Below are positions 1-4,879 of a stretch of DNA of 5,544 nt, in pieces (the stretch's first letter is position 1; each line of letters begins with the position of its first letter). The notes below the pieces were generated by a model, which saw only the letters and a list, made by a program, of their open reading frames with translations, did no database searches and was not told the DNA's origin. The DNA is from Spirochaetaceae bacterium (lineage in GTDB: Bacteria; Spirochaetota; Spirochaetia; JABEVK01): positions 1 through 5,544 of the forward strand of contig JAHFSN010000169.1 in NCBI GenBank assembly GCA_023265735.1. The letters run 5' to 3'. The position numbers were made by a program, and so were the translations under genes.

Positions 1-380
1 GCCTGTCGGGGGCCTTCATTCCCGTGACCGAGGACGAAGGGATGGTGGCCGCCGTCCGATCCGGGGCCCTCAGCATCGAGAAGCTCGAAGCCATGACGTG
101 CGTCTGCTCGGTGGGCCTCGACATGATCGCCATCCCCGGGGACACCCCCGCCGAAACCATCAGCGGGTTCATTGCCGACGAAGCGGCCATTGGCGTGACC
201 AACCACAAGACCACCGCCGTACGGCTGATACCCGTTCCGGGAAAGAAGGCCGGCGACTGGGTCGAGTTCGGCGGACTGCTGGGCGGCGGCCCCATCATGG
301 AGGTCAGCCGCCTCAGCAGCGTAGACTTTATCAGCCGCGGCTGCCGCATCCCAGCCCCGGTCCATTCCTTCAAAAACTAG
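1..380 (+). CDS. PFL family protein (UPF0210/DUF711), C-terminal part
   Basis: The reading frame is open from base 3 to the TAG at 378-380, giving the last 125 residues of a gene that starts left of the window. Family features are clear: an SGAFIPV-like stretch at the edge, then EDEGM, SVGLDMIAIPGDTP, ADEAAIG, NHKTTAVR, PVPGKK, EFGGLLGGGP and a terminal RIPAPVHSFKN. These match the conserved C-terminal half of the PFL-like UPF0210 (DUF711) family, whose fold resembles pyruvate formate-lyase but whose reaction is not established. The C-terminus looks intact. A GTG at 24 lies inside conserved sequence and is not the real start. GC is high, like fabF and apt and unlike the adjacent tetR 1/qor pair. 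In other genomes this gene often sits beside an ACT-domain UPF0237 gene; whether that holds here lies outside the window. Confidence 0.9.
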   Translation, partial: LSGAFIPVTEDEGMVAAVRSGALSIEKLEAMTCVCSVGLDMIAIPGDTPAETISGFIADEAAIGVTNHKTTAVRLIPVPGKKAGDWVEFGGLLGGGPIMEVSRLSSVDFISRGCRIPAPVHSFKN

Positions 381-502
381 TCTTGGCTTCTCCGCCCTCC
401 TTTTTCTTTGAGACGAGGTTCCATAAGAACCGCGCGAAAACAGATCGTGGCAAGTCAACATCGATCCGACGACCGACACATGGCCCAAACCTTCGGTTAG
501 CG

Positions 503-517
503 CCTGGAGTTTTGGGG
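503..517 (+). repeat. Truncated copy of the hairpin repeat (left arm only)
   Basis: Fifteen bases, CCTGGAGTTTTGGGG, are identical to 2700-2714 and to the inverse of 4797-4811, the left arm of hairpin 2 in the 89-bp repeat. Here the match ends: AAGCCCTCC follows instead of the complementary right arm, so no hairpin forms. It starts 19 bases downstream of the tetR 1 stop in that gene's direction. A 15-base chance match in a window this size is very unlikely, so it is probably a decayed or truncated copy. The rest of 381-535 shows no gene, no clear terminator and only a pyrimidine-rich run near 397-410. Confidence 0.5.
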
Positions 518-535
518 AAGCCCTCCACGAAGTTC

Positions 536-1183
536 TCAGACCTGGAATGACTGGATGTGCCTGAGCACGGTTTCAAAGGCAACTTCCAGGGGTTTGGTGT
601 CTCCACGGGCCTGAGACAGAAGCAAGCCGCCTTGGATCGCAGACATCATGGCCAAGGCGAGCTTCTGGGGATCCGCCTCCTCCCTCAATATTCCTTGTTC
701 CCCCATTTTGGTCAGCCCTTCCCTCACATGGTTCTCCCAGCGGTCGAATCCCTCACTGATCTTTAGACGGACCTGGGGGTCTGATCCTGACAGCTCGCTC
801 GCCATGGAGGTGAGAACCAACCCCAGGGGGTTCTGTCCGTTCTTTTGCATCGCGACCAAAATCCGCCCCCACGCCTCCAACGCCTCAAAACTTCTGAGAT
901 CGATAAGAAAGGGCTGCTGCCCCTCCAATATCAACTGGATCTGAAGGTCGATTGCCGCCTGAACAAGCTCCTGTTTGCTGCTGAAATAATGATAAACCTG
1001 GGAGGCGCCGACGTTGGCCGCCTTTTGGATATCCTCGAGGCAGACCCCGGCAATGCCCCTATGACAAAGCAAATCGGCAGCGGCTTGAACGATCTTCTGC
1101 CTCGTAGCAATCCCCTTCGTGGTCAGCCGGGGCCTTTCAGACCCACGCTCTTCGTCAGTATCCATGAAATCAATATACCACAT
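536..1183 (-). CDS. TetR/AcrR family transcriptional regulator 1
   Basis: This is a 215-residue protein of normal TetR length. The N-terminal DNA-binding domain runs from about residue 26 to 72: ATRQKIVQAAADLL forms the first helix, then RGIAGVCLEDIQKAANVGASQVYHYFSSKQEL gives the helix-turn-helix and the usual YHYF-SK-EL ending. The remaining 140 residues form a helical ligand-binding and dimer domain, ligand unknown. It is divergent from the quinone oxidoreductase gene, and a palindromic operator array lies between them, so it probably represses itself and that gene. Two starts are possible, ATG at 1183 and ATG at 1165 (residue 7); neither has a clear ribosome binding site, and the first seven residues look like possible extra sequence. 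Sampled GC is about 53%, lower than the genes to the right. Confidence 0.9.
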   Translation of the reverse strand: MWYIDFMDTDEERGSERPRLTTKGIATRQKIVQAAADLLCHRGIAGVCLEDIQKAANVGASQVYHYFSSKQELVQAAIDLQIQLILEGQQPFLIDLRSFEALEAWGRILVAMQKNGQNPLGLVLTSMASELSGSDPQVRLKISEGFDRWENHVREGLTKMGEQGILREEADPQKLALAMMSAIQGGLLLSQARGDTKPLEVAFETVLRHIQSFQV

Positions 1184-1190
1184 TTTGGAG

Positions 1191-1219
1191 TTGACACTAC
1201 ATAATTAGGCAACTACATT
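1191..1219 (+). promoter_or_regulatory. Sigma70-like promoter for the micro-ORF/qor transcript
   Basis: A perfect -35 box, TTGACA (1191-1196), is followed after exactly 17 bases by TACATT (1214-1219), a 4 of 6 match to the -10 consensus. Predicted transcription starts near 1226, about 33 bases before a GTG with a strong ribosome binding site at 1259. The -10 box lies inside the operator palindrome, so repressor binding would block it. Confidence 0.65.
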
Positions 1220-1237
1220 ATGTAGTAGACACTACAT
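1193..1237. promoter_or_regulatory. Operator array, ACTAC/GTAGT half-sites, probable TetR 1 site
   Basis: The core is a near-perfect palindrome, ACTACATTATGTAGT (1212-1226), with seven-base arms around one central base. A second inverted repeat, GTAGT-AGAC-ACTAC (1222-1235), shares its right arm. The ten-base GACACTACAT occurs twice as a direct repeat (1193-1202 and 1228-1237). In all, four half-sites start at 1196, 1212, 1222 and 1231. The array covers the promoter -10 box and lies 10 to 54 bases upstream of tetR 1, a typical arrangement for a divergently transcribed TetR autorepressor. Binding by TetR 1 is inferred from position. Confidence 0.65.
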
Positions 1238-1258
1238 TTCAATTTTCGAAGGAGAGGA

Positions 1259-1297
1259 GTGGACTTCCTCATCGAACCGGGCAGGGCGAACGGCTGA
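1259..1297 (+). CDS. Predicted 12-residue leader peptide (micro-ORF 1)
   Basis: GTG at 1259 is preceded by AAGGAG (1249-1254) with a four-base spacer, the best ribosome binding site on this side of the divergent region. It lies about 33 bases after the predicted transcription start. The frame runs 12 codons (VDFLIEPGRANG, with the GTG read as fMet) to TGA at 1295-1297. That stop overlaps the ATG of the next ORF by one base (TGATG). No homology is recognisable at this length. It could be a translated leader that sets downstream translation by reinitiation, or simply an occupied start site of no consequence. Support is positional only. Confidence 0.4.
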   Translation: MDFLIEPGRANG

Positions 1298-1395
1298 TGA
1301 GGAGGAAACCTGAGGGGCAAATTCTCACGATTTTATGCCCAATTGGTGGCGGCCTGGCCGCGGCCAGACTTTGTGGAAGAGAAGGAAGGATTTAG
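1297..1395 (+). CDS. Predicted 32-residue peptide (micro-ORF 2), coupled to qor
   Basis: ATG at 1297 overlaps the stop of micro-ORF 1 as TGATG. The frame runs 32 codons to TAG at 1393-1395, whose G is also the first base of the qor start GTG (TAGTG). The peptide has a basic start (MRRK), a hydrophobic and glycine/alanine-rich middle with Cys14 (LTILCPIGGGLAAA), Cys26 and a charged tail (GREGRI). No family is recognised. It has no good ribosome binding site of its own, so translation would depend on the upstream micro-ORF. An AGGAGG at 1300-1305 lies inside it with no start codon at the right distance. It may be a leader ORF that couples translation into qor, or chance open sequence. Confidence 0.4.
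   Translation: MRRKPEGQILTILCPIGGGLAAARLCGREGRI
1354..1367. other. Perfect 14-bp GC palindrome in the qor leader
   Basis: CTGGCCGCGGCCAG is fully self-complementary and ends 27 bases before the qor GTG, inside micro-ORF 2. In RNA it could form a short tight hairpin that translating ribosomes would open. It lies away from the mapped operator half-sites and no T run follows, so it is neither an obvious repressor site nor a terminator. Role unknown. Confidence 0.4.
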
Positions 1396-2378
1396 TGAAC
1401 ACAATCAAGTCCAGCGGTATCGTTCGAATCGAGCGGCCCGGCCCTCCCAACGTACTGAAGTACGAAGACATCACTCTTGCGTTGCCAGGACCGGGTGAAG
1501 TCCTCATCAATCAAAAGGCTATCGGTATCAATTTTCTGGATGTCTTCCAGAGAAACGGGACCTTTCCCATGGACACCTATCCCGCACCCCTGGGCTGTGA
1601 AGCTTCGGGTGTTGTTGAGTCCGTGGGGACAGGGGTAACAGGTTTTGCGGCGGGCGACCGTGTGGCTTACCCTCTTTCGAACGGCGCTTACGCCGAAAAG
1701 CGACTACTCAAGGCGAGTGAGATCTTCAAGCTCCCCGCGGACATCTCTCACGACCAAGCAGCATCCGTCATGGTCAAAGGCATCACAGCCCACATGCTGA
1801 TCAAGAAGAGTCATCGATTGAAAGCCGGAGAGGTTGTTCTCATCCATGCCATGACGGGTGGAGTTGGAACTTTGCTGAGTGACTGGGCCAGGTCAATTGG
1901 CGCGATCGTCATCGGTACAGTGGGGAGCGCGGCCAAAAAACAGCTTGCTTTACAGCGCGGCTTTGAGCATGTCATCAATCTGCAATCCGAGAATTTTGTG
2001 GACGCCGTGACAACAGTCACCGACGGGAGGGGCCTCGACGTGGTTTACGACGGTATCGGTGAAACGACCTTTCAAAAGTCCGTGGATCTGGTCAAGGAAG
2101 GGGGAAGCGCGGTTTTGTATGGCTGGGCTTCAGGCATGCCCGTCGTCGACATGGAGCGAATTGGGAAAAGGAAGATTCAGTATGTACGACCAGCTGTATT
2201 TGAACATTATGCTGACCGGACAGAAGTGGACGCGGCACTCGCGGAGATCTTTGATCTGGTGAGAAATGGCGTTTTTGACCTGCAAAAGCCGACAATCTAC
2301 CCGCTGTCAGAGGCCGCCAAGGCCCATGCGGATCTTGAATCCAGAAAAACGACGGGAAGTGTCATTCTCCGGCCGTGA
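1395..2378 (+). CDS. qor: NADPH:quinone oxidoreductase, zeta-crystallin type (MDR superfamily)
   Basis: With GTG at 1395 the product is 327 residues, the length I recall for E. coli QOR. The N-terminal catalytic GroES-like domain shows PGPGEVLINQKAIGINFLDVFQRNG (residues 31-55), LGCEASGVVESVG (66-78) and GDRVAYP (87-93). The Rossmann domain shows AMTGGVGTLLSDWARSIGA (152-170) with the GGVG nucleotide loop, then GTVGS (174-178) and VVYDGIG (216-222). The end, ESRKTTGSVILRP, matches the family's ESR-T-GS-ILxP close. Members reduce quinones or related electrophiles with NADPH in the cytoplasm; the substrate here is unknown. An in-frame ATG at 1335 would add 20 residues without homology or ribosome binding site, whereas GTG 1395 has GAAGGAAGGA just upstream. 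It overlaps micro-ORF 2 by one base. Sampled GC is about 42-53%. Confidence 0.92.
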   Translation: MNTIKSSGIVRIERPGPPNVLKYEDITLALPGPGEVLINQKAIGINFLDVFQRNGTFPMDTYPAPLGCEASGVVESVGTGVTGFAAGDRVAYPLSNGAYAEKRLLKASEIFKLPADISHDQAASVMVKGITAHMLIKKSHRLKAGEVVLIHAMTGGVGTLLSDWARSIGAIVIGTVGSAAKKQLALQRGFEHVINLQSENFVDAVTTVTDGRGLDVVYDGIGETTFQKSVDLVKEGGSAVLYGWASGMPVVDMERIGKRKIQYVRPAVFEHYADRTEVDAALAEIFDLVRNGVFDLQKPTIYPLSEAAKAHADLESRKTTGSVILRP

Positions 2379-2507
2379 ACGGTGGAACAGGCATCTCCGG
2401 CACCAAAAGGAGAGCCTCTCGATTCATCACCGATTCCTGACAGATCTTCTGCGGCTGGCACATGGCAAAGCGCCGATTTGAGGAAGGCTGTGGCGTACCC
2501 GGAGGTT

Positions 2508-2534
2508 GGCGGAGCCAGGTTCCATGGCTCCGCC
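2508..2534. other. Strong 10-bp hairpin (GGCGGAGCCA / TGGCTCCGCC)
   Basis: Perfect ten-base arms at 2508-2517 and 2525-2534 enclose a seven-base loop. It lies 130 bases past the qor stop and about 285 bases past the fabF stop in the other direction. No T tract follows on either strand, so it is not a standard intrinsic terminator. It could stabilise transcript ends or belong to the repeat complex that starts nearby. Confidence 0.55.
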
Positions 2535-2548
2535 GCAATCCTCAATGG

Positions 2549-2587
2549 CTACACTTTCTGAAAGGCGAGCCCCGCGAAGCCGAGAGA
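2549..2587 (-). pseudogene. Possible relic of a second fabF 3' end
   Basis: On the minus strand 2569-2549 reads Leu-Ala-Phe-Gln-Lys-Val-stop, exactly the last six residues and stop of the neighbouring FabF (2839-2819). Sixteen of 21 bases are identical and all five differences are third-position and synonymous. Just upstream the frame reads SLGFAG, comparable with SNGFGFGG of FabF if a few residues have been lost. Further upstream it enters repeat module A, with no more ketosynthase sequence. This suggests a fragment of a duplicated fabF-like gene, or a copy of the gene's 3' end at the far border of an inserted element. The match is short and was found by eye. Confidence 0.4.
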
Positions 2588-2617
2588 TTGACCACAGCCT
2601 GAGCCACCGCTCAGTCG

Positions 2618-2655
2618 GCGAGCGAAGCAAAGCCCGTGCAGATCGGGCGACGGGA
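2618..2655 (+). repeat. Repeat module A, copy 1
   Basis: This matches the inverse of 5036-5075: both share GCGAGCGAAGC, then GCCCGTG, AGATC, GGGCG and CGG, with a handful of substitutions and one indel over about 38 bases. In both places it lies upstream of the three-hairpin repeat in the same relative orientation, but 23 bases away here and about 200 bases away in copy 2. It contains no gene. Confidence 0.6.
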
Positions 2656-2678
2656 ATCGTCGTTCTGGCTAAGTCGTG

Positions 2679-2767
2679 GACATTGGCCTGCGGCCAAGTC
2701 CTGGAGTTTTGGGGCGAGCCCCAAAACTCCCAGGCCCAAGACGCGACAGCGGCTTGGGCCGAGGACC
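2679..2767 (+). repeat. 89-bp three-hairpin repeat (module B), copy 1
   Basis: It is 79 of 89 bases identical, without gaps, to the inverse of 4744-4832. It folds into hairpin 1, TTGGCC-TGC-GGCCAA (2683-2697); hairpin 2, perfect 13-base arms 2703-2715 and 2718-2730 (GGAGTTTTGGGGC) around GA; and hairpin 3, GGCCCAAG / CTTGGGCC (2733-2740, 2753-2760) with an inner CGC/GCG stem and GACA loop. It sits between convergent qor and fabF. No T tract follows hairpin 2, so it does not look like a standard terminator. Frames through it are open on both strands and could be mistaken for small proteins. Confidence 0.85.
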
Positions 2768-2788
2768 GAACGCGACCGAGACGACGCC
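2758..2788 (+). repeat. Repeat module C, copy 1
   Basis: This 31-base unit begins GCCGAGGACCG and is 28 of 31 identical to the inverse of 4835-4865. Here it follows module B and shares its first ten bases with the B end; in copy 2 it precedes B, separated by two bases. The B-C order in one copy and C-B in the other suggests both derive from a longer tandem or modular array. Confidence 0.6.
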
Positions 2789-2818
2789 AGAACGGCGAGG
2801 CCCTAGCCCTAGCAGTGA

Positions 2819-4072
2819 TTACACTTTTTGGAACGCCAGGACAGCATTATGTCCCCCAAAGCCAAAGCCGTTCGAGAGGACCCGAGTCGGTTCGTTCTTC
2901 CAGGCAATGAGGGGCATGTAGTCGAGGTCGCAATCGGCGTCGGGCTGGGTGAGGCCCAGGGTCGGGGGCACCCAGCCGCTCCGGAGGGTCTGGACGCTCA
3001 CGATAGCTTCGATTCCCCCCGCCGCCCCAAAGAGGTGCCCCGTGGCGCCCTTGGTCGAGCTCACGGCCACTTTGCCGGCGGAGCCTCCCAGGAACCGGCG
3101 GATGGCCTTGGTTTCGGCAATGTCACCCGCGGGGGTCCCGGTACCGTGGGCGTTGATGTAGTCCACTTGGCTGGGCTCCCAACCGGCCATGGCCGCGGCC
3201 TGGGCCATGGCCCGGGCGGCCCCCCGGCCCTCGGGGTCGGGGCTGGTCAGGTGATGGGCGTCGGCCGTGGTGCCGTATCCGACCAGTTCGGCGAGGATTT
3301 CGGCGCCCCGGGCCACGGCTCCCTCCCACTCTTCGAGGACGAGGACACCGGCGCCCTCCCCCATCAGAAACCCATCCCGGCCTCCGGCAAACGGTGTGCA
3401 GGCGGCCAGGGGGGTGTCGTTTCGGGTCGACATGGCGCCCATGGAGTTGAATCCGGAGAAGGCTACCGGGAGGAGGGGCGCCTCGGCCCCTCCCGCCAAG
3501 GCCCGGTCGACCAGACCCGTCCGGATGGCCACAAAGGCTTCTCCAATGGCGTTGTTCCCGGTGGCACAGGCCGTGACCGGAGAAATGCAGGGTCCGGTGG
3601 CGCCCAACTTCATCGAAACCAGGGCCGCCGCCATGTTGGAGATCATCATGGGGATGGTATACGGACTCGAGCGCCATCCCTCCCCCTTCGACAGGGAGTC
3701 GTGGGCCCGGAGCAGGGTCTCCACGCCGCCAATGCCGGAACCCAACCAGACTCCCGTTCGCTCCCCCACGGGGGTCATGGGACGAACGTCGAAACCCGCC
3801 ACTTCCCAGGCTTGGAGCGCCGCGTACACCCCGAACTGGGCGTACCGGTCCCAGGTGCGCATCTCCTTGGCGTCGAGGTAGCGGTTGGGAATGGGAATTT
3901 CCTTGACGGGGGCGGCGACCCTGGTCGGGAACCTCGCAAAGGCCGGATCCTCCAACAGGACGAACCCAGATTTTCCCTCCACCAGGGCCTGGAAAAAGGT
4001 CTGCGGATCGGCACCAAGGCCGTGGATCACGCCCATTCCGGTCACCGCGACCCGACGATACGATGTGCTCAT
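2819..4072 (-). CDS. fabF: Beta-ketoacyl-ACP synthase II (FabF type)
   Basis: The 417-residue product has full FabF length. It would extend an acyl chain by decarboxylative condensation with malonyl-ACP in cytoplasmic fatty acid synthesis. The N-terminus reads RRVAVTGMGVI (6-16). The catalytic triad is Cys169 in VTACATG, His309 in NAHGTGTPAGD and His346 in STKGATGHLFGAAGG, with Lys341 also present. Other marks are GSGIGG (111-116), STRNDTP (215-221), RDGFLMGEGAGVLVLEE (232-248) and the glycine-rich NGFGFGGHN (401-409). The ATG overlaps the tetR 2 stop as ATGA and has AAGGAG six bases upstream, so start and coupling are firm. No acyl carrier protein or other fab gene is in view, and its pairing with a TetR gene suggests a regulated accessory synthase rather than the housekeeping copy. 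That last point is inference. Confidence 0.93.
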   Translation of the reverse strand: MSTSYRRVAVTGMGVIHGLGADPQTFFQALVEGKSGFVLLEDPAFARFPTRVAAPVKEIPIPNRYLDAKEMRTWDRYAQFGVYAALQAWEVAGFDVRPMTPVGERTGVWLGSGIGGVETLLRAHDSLSKGEGWRSSPYTIPMMISNMAAALVSMKLGATGPCISPVTACATGNNAIGEAFVAIRTGLVDRALAGGAEAPLLPVAFSGFNSMGAMSTRNDTPLAACTPFAGGRDGFLMGEGAGVLVLEEWEGAVARGAEILAELVGYGTTADAHHLTSPDPEGRGAARAMAQAAAMAGWEPSQVDYINAHGTGTPAGDIAETKAIRRFLGGSAGKVAVSSTKGATGHLFGAAGGIEAIVSVQTLRSGWVPPTLGLTQPDADCDLDYMPLIAWKNEPTRVLSNGFGFGGHNAVLAFQKV

Positions 4073-4698
4073 GAATCTCTCCTTTTCATAGGGGACGAGT
4101 CTGGAGCTTCCCGAAGGTGGGTTTCAAACAGGCTCCAGAGAAGCTCGAGGAGGGCGCGCTGGCCCGGGGTATCCTTGGTCACCCGGGACCAGAGGATGCC
4201 GCCCTCGGTGGCGGCGACAAAGAGCGTGGCAAAGTCTTCGACGGGGGTGCCTGGTTTCAGGCGGCCGGCCCGCTCCAACCGGTGCAGGGCCAGGAGGAAG
4301 TACCGGCGCAGGGCGTCCGCCGACCGGGCCGCGGCCTCCCGAAGGGGTTCCCAGGTGTCGTCGGCCTCGATCCCCGCGTTGAGGACGGGGCAGCCGCCCG
4401 GAAGGATCTTTCCCTGGGCCACGTCGACGCTGGCGTCGAGCAGGTTCTTCAGCACCACGGCGGGGTCACCGTGGGCCTTGGCCAGGGACCCCAAGTGGGC
4501 CCCCAGCACCTCGGCGTTGGCCTGGAAGGCCTCGAGGGCCAGGGCGTCTTTGGAAGGAAAGTGGTTGTAGAAGCCCCCCTTCTGGAGCCCCACCGCTTCG
4601 AGGATGGAGGACATGGACGTGGCCCGGTACCCCGTGCGGTTCATGAGACCCCCGGCCTGGGTCAGAACCAGGTCCCGGGTGTCGTCGCCTTTGCTCAT
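4069..4698 (-). CDS. TetR/AcrR family transcriptional regulator 2, first gene of the tetR-fabF operon
   Basis: This is a 209-residue TetR protein. The DNA-binding domain spans about residues 5-52, with RTGYRATSMSSILEAVGLQK holding the helix-turn-helix and GGFYNHFPSKDAL closing it. The C-terminal domain includes GGCPVLNAGIEADD (101-114), a pattern seen in the AcrR/NemR-like branch. Cys103 is the only cysteine in the protein. The stop overlaps the fabF ATG by four bases, so the two genes form one unit. A perfect palindromic operator lies inside the predicted promoter, arguing for autorepression that also controls fabF. The upstream sequence has no ribosome binding site, and the predicted transcript start is at or next to the ATG, so the mRNA may be leaderless. 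The ligand is unknown; an acyl compound or a reactive electrophile are both possible. Confidence 0.92.
   Translation of the reverse strand: MSKGDDTRDLVLTQAGGLMNRTGYRATSMSSILEAVGLQKGGFYNHFPSKDALALEAFQANAEVLGAHLGSLAKAHGDPAVVLKNLLDASVDVAQGKILPGGCPVLNAGIEADDTWEPLREAAARSADALRRYFLLALHRLERAGRLKPGTPVEDFATLFVAATEGGILWSRVTKDTPGQRALLELLWSLFETHLREAPDSSPMKRRDS
4073..4084 (-). promoter_or_regulatory. fabF ribosome binding site inside the tetR 2 end
   Basis: On the minus strand AAGGAG (4084-4079) is followed by six bases and the ATG at 4072. It lies within the last codons of tetR 2. A strong site together with the ATGA overlap means fabF can be translated efficiently from the tetR 2 transcript. Confidence 0.8.
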
Positions 4699-4704
4699 GG
4701 GTCA

Positions 4705-4734
4705 ATAAAAGACCGATCGGTCTGTTTTTGTCAA
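4705..4734 (-). promoter_or_regulatory. tetR 2-fabF promoter with operator in the spacer
   Basis: On the minus strand TTGACA (4734-4729) is a perfect -35 box. TTTTAT (4710-4705) is a 4 of 6 match to -10 with an 18-base spacer. The spacer contains the palindrome AGACCGATCGGTCT (4710-4723), seven-base arms with no gap. GACC-NNNN-GGTC palindromes are typical of TetR-family operators, including the NemR box as I recall it. Only six bases separate the -10 box from the ATG at 4698. Confidence 0.75.
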
Positions 4735-4743
4735 GAAGGGCTT

Positions 4744-4832
4744 GGATCTCGGCTCAAGCCACTGACGTGTCTTGAGCCTGGGAGTTTTGGGGCCAGCCCC
4801 AAAACTCCAGGACTTGGCCACAGGCCAATGTC
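4744..4832 (-). repeat. 89-bp three-hairpin repeat (module B), copy 2
   Basis: This is the inverted copy of 2679-2767 at 79 of 89 bases. Hairpin 1 is TTGGCC-ACA-GGCCAA on the plus strand (4814-4828); hairpin 2 has identical 13-base arms (4781-4793, 4796-4808) around CA; hairpin 3 is GGCTCAAG / CTTGAGCC (4751-4758, 4771-4778) with an inner CAC/GTG stem. Relative to copy 1 two base pairs of hairpin 3 have changed on both sides, keeping the pairing. It lies just upstream of the tetR 2 promoter. Confidence 0.85.
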
Positions 4833-4834
4833 CC

Positions 4835-4865
4835 GGCTTCGTCTCAGTCGCGTGCGGTCCTCGGC
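4835..4865 (-). repeat. Repeat module C, copy 2
   Basis: This is the inverse of 2758-2788 at 28 of 31 bases. In the element's orientation it lies two bases before module B, whereas in copy 1 it comes after B. Confidence 0.6.
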
Positions 4866-4879
4866 GTACACACAGTACG

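Larger units (their letters stand above)
2657..2798 (+). repeat. 13-bp inverted repeat closing the copy 1 hairpin element
   Basis: The arm TCGTCGTTCTGGC (2657-2669) pairs with GCCAGAACGGCGA (2786-2798) in 12 Watson-Crick pairs and one G-T wobble. Between the arms lie all three hairpins of the 89-bp repeat plus module C. In RNA or single-stranded DNA this gives a closed multi-branch structure of 142 bases. The equivalent arms are not visible around copy 2, so this may be specific to copy 1. Confidence 0.5.
2379..2818. other. 440-bp intergenic region between convergent genes
   Basis: No credible gene is present; open frames here have no family features. From left to right it holds a weak imperfect hairpin (2389-2398 with 2409-2417, no T tract), a strong hairpin at 2508-2534, a possible fabF 3' relic near 2549-2587, a small hairpin CTGAG/CTCAG (2599-2614), module A (2618-2655) and the hairpin repeat with its closing stem (2657-2798). 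A short direct repeat CCCTAG lies at 2801-2812. No canonical terminator with a T run is seen for either qor or fabF, so the hairpins may serve that role. Confidence 0.7.

Noticed and set aside
1335..1394. ATG at 1335 as the start of the oxidoreductase
   Set aside because: The extra 20 residues match nothing in the family and there is no ribosome binding site, while GTG 1395 has one and gives the expected length.
2700..2734. Hairpin 2 of the repeat as a bidirectional intrinsic terminator for qor and fabF
   Set aside because: The stem is strong and the position suitable, but no T tract follows on either strand and a second copy lies just upstream of a promoter. It is better described as part of the repeat.
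2618..2798. CRISPR array or integron attC site
   Set aside because: There are no regularly spaced direct repeats with unique spacers. The characteristic attC core sites and an integrase gene are absent.
2828..4570. Very long open frame (580 codons) on the plus strand opposite fabF and tetR 2
   Set aside because: It is antisense to two well-supported genes, has no recognisable family sequence and is rich in Gly, Arg and Pro. This is the usual shadow of high-GC codon bias.
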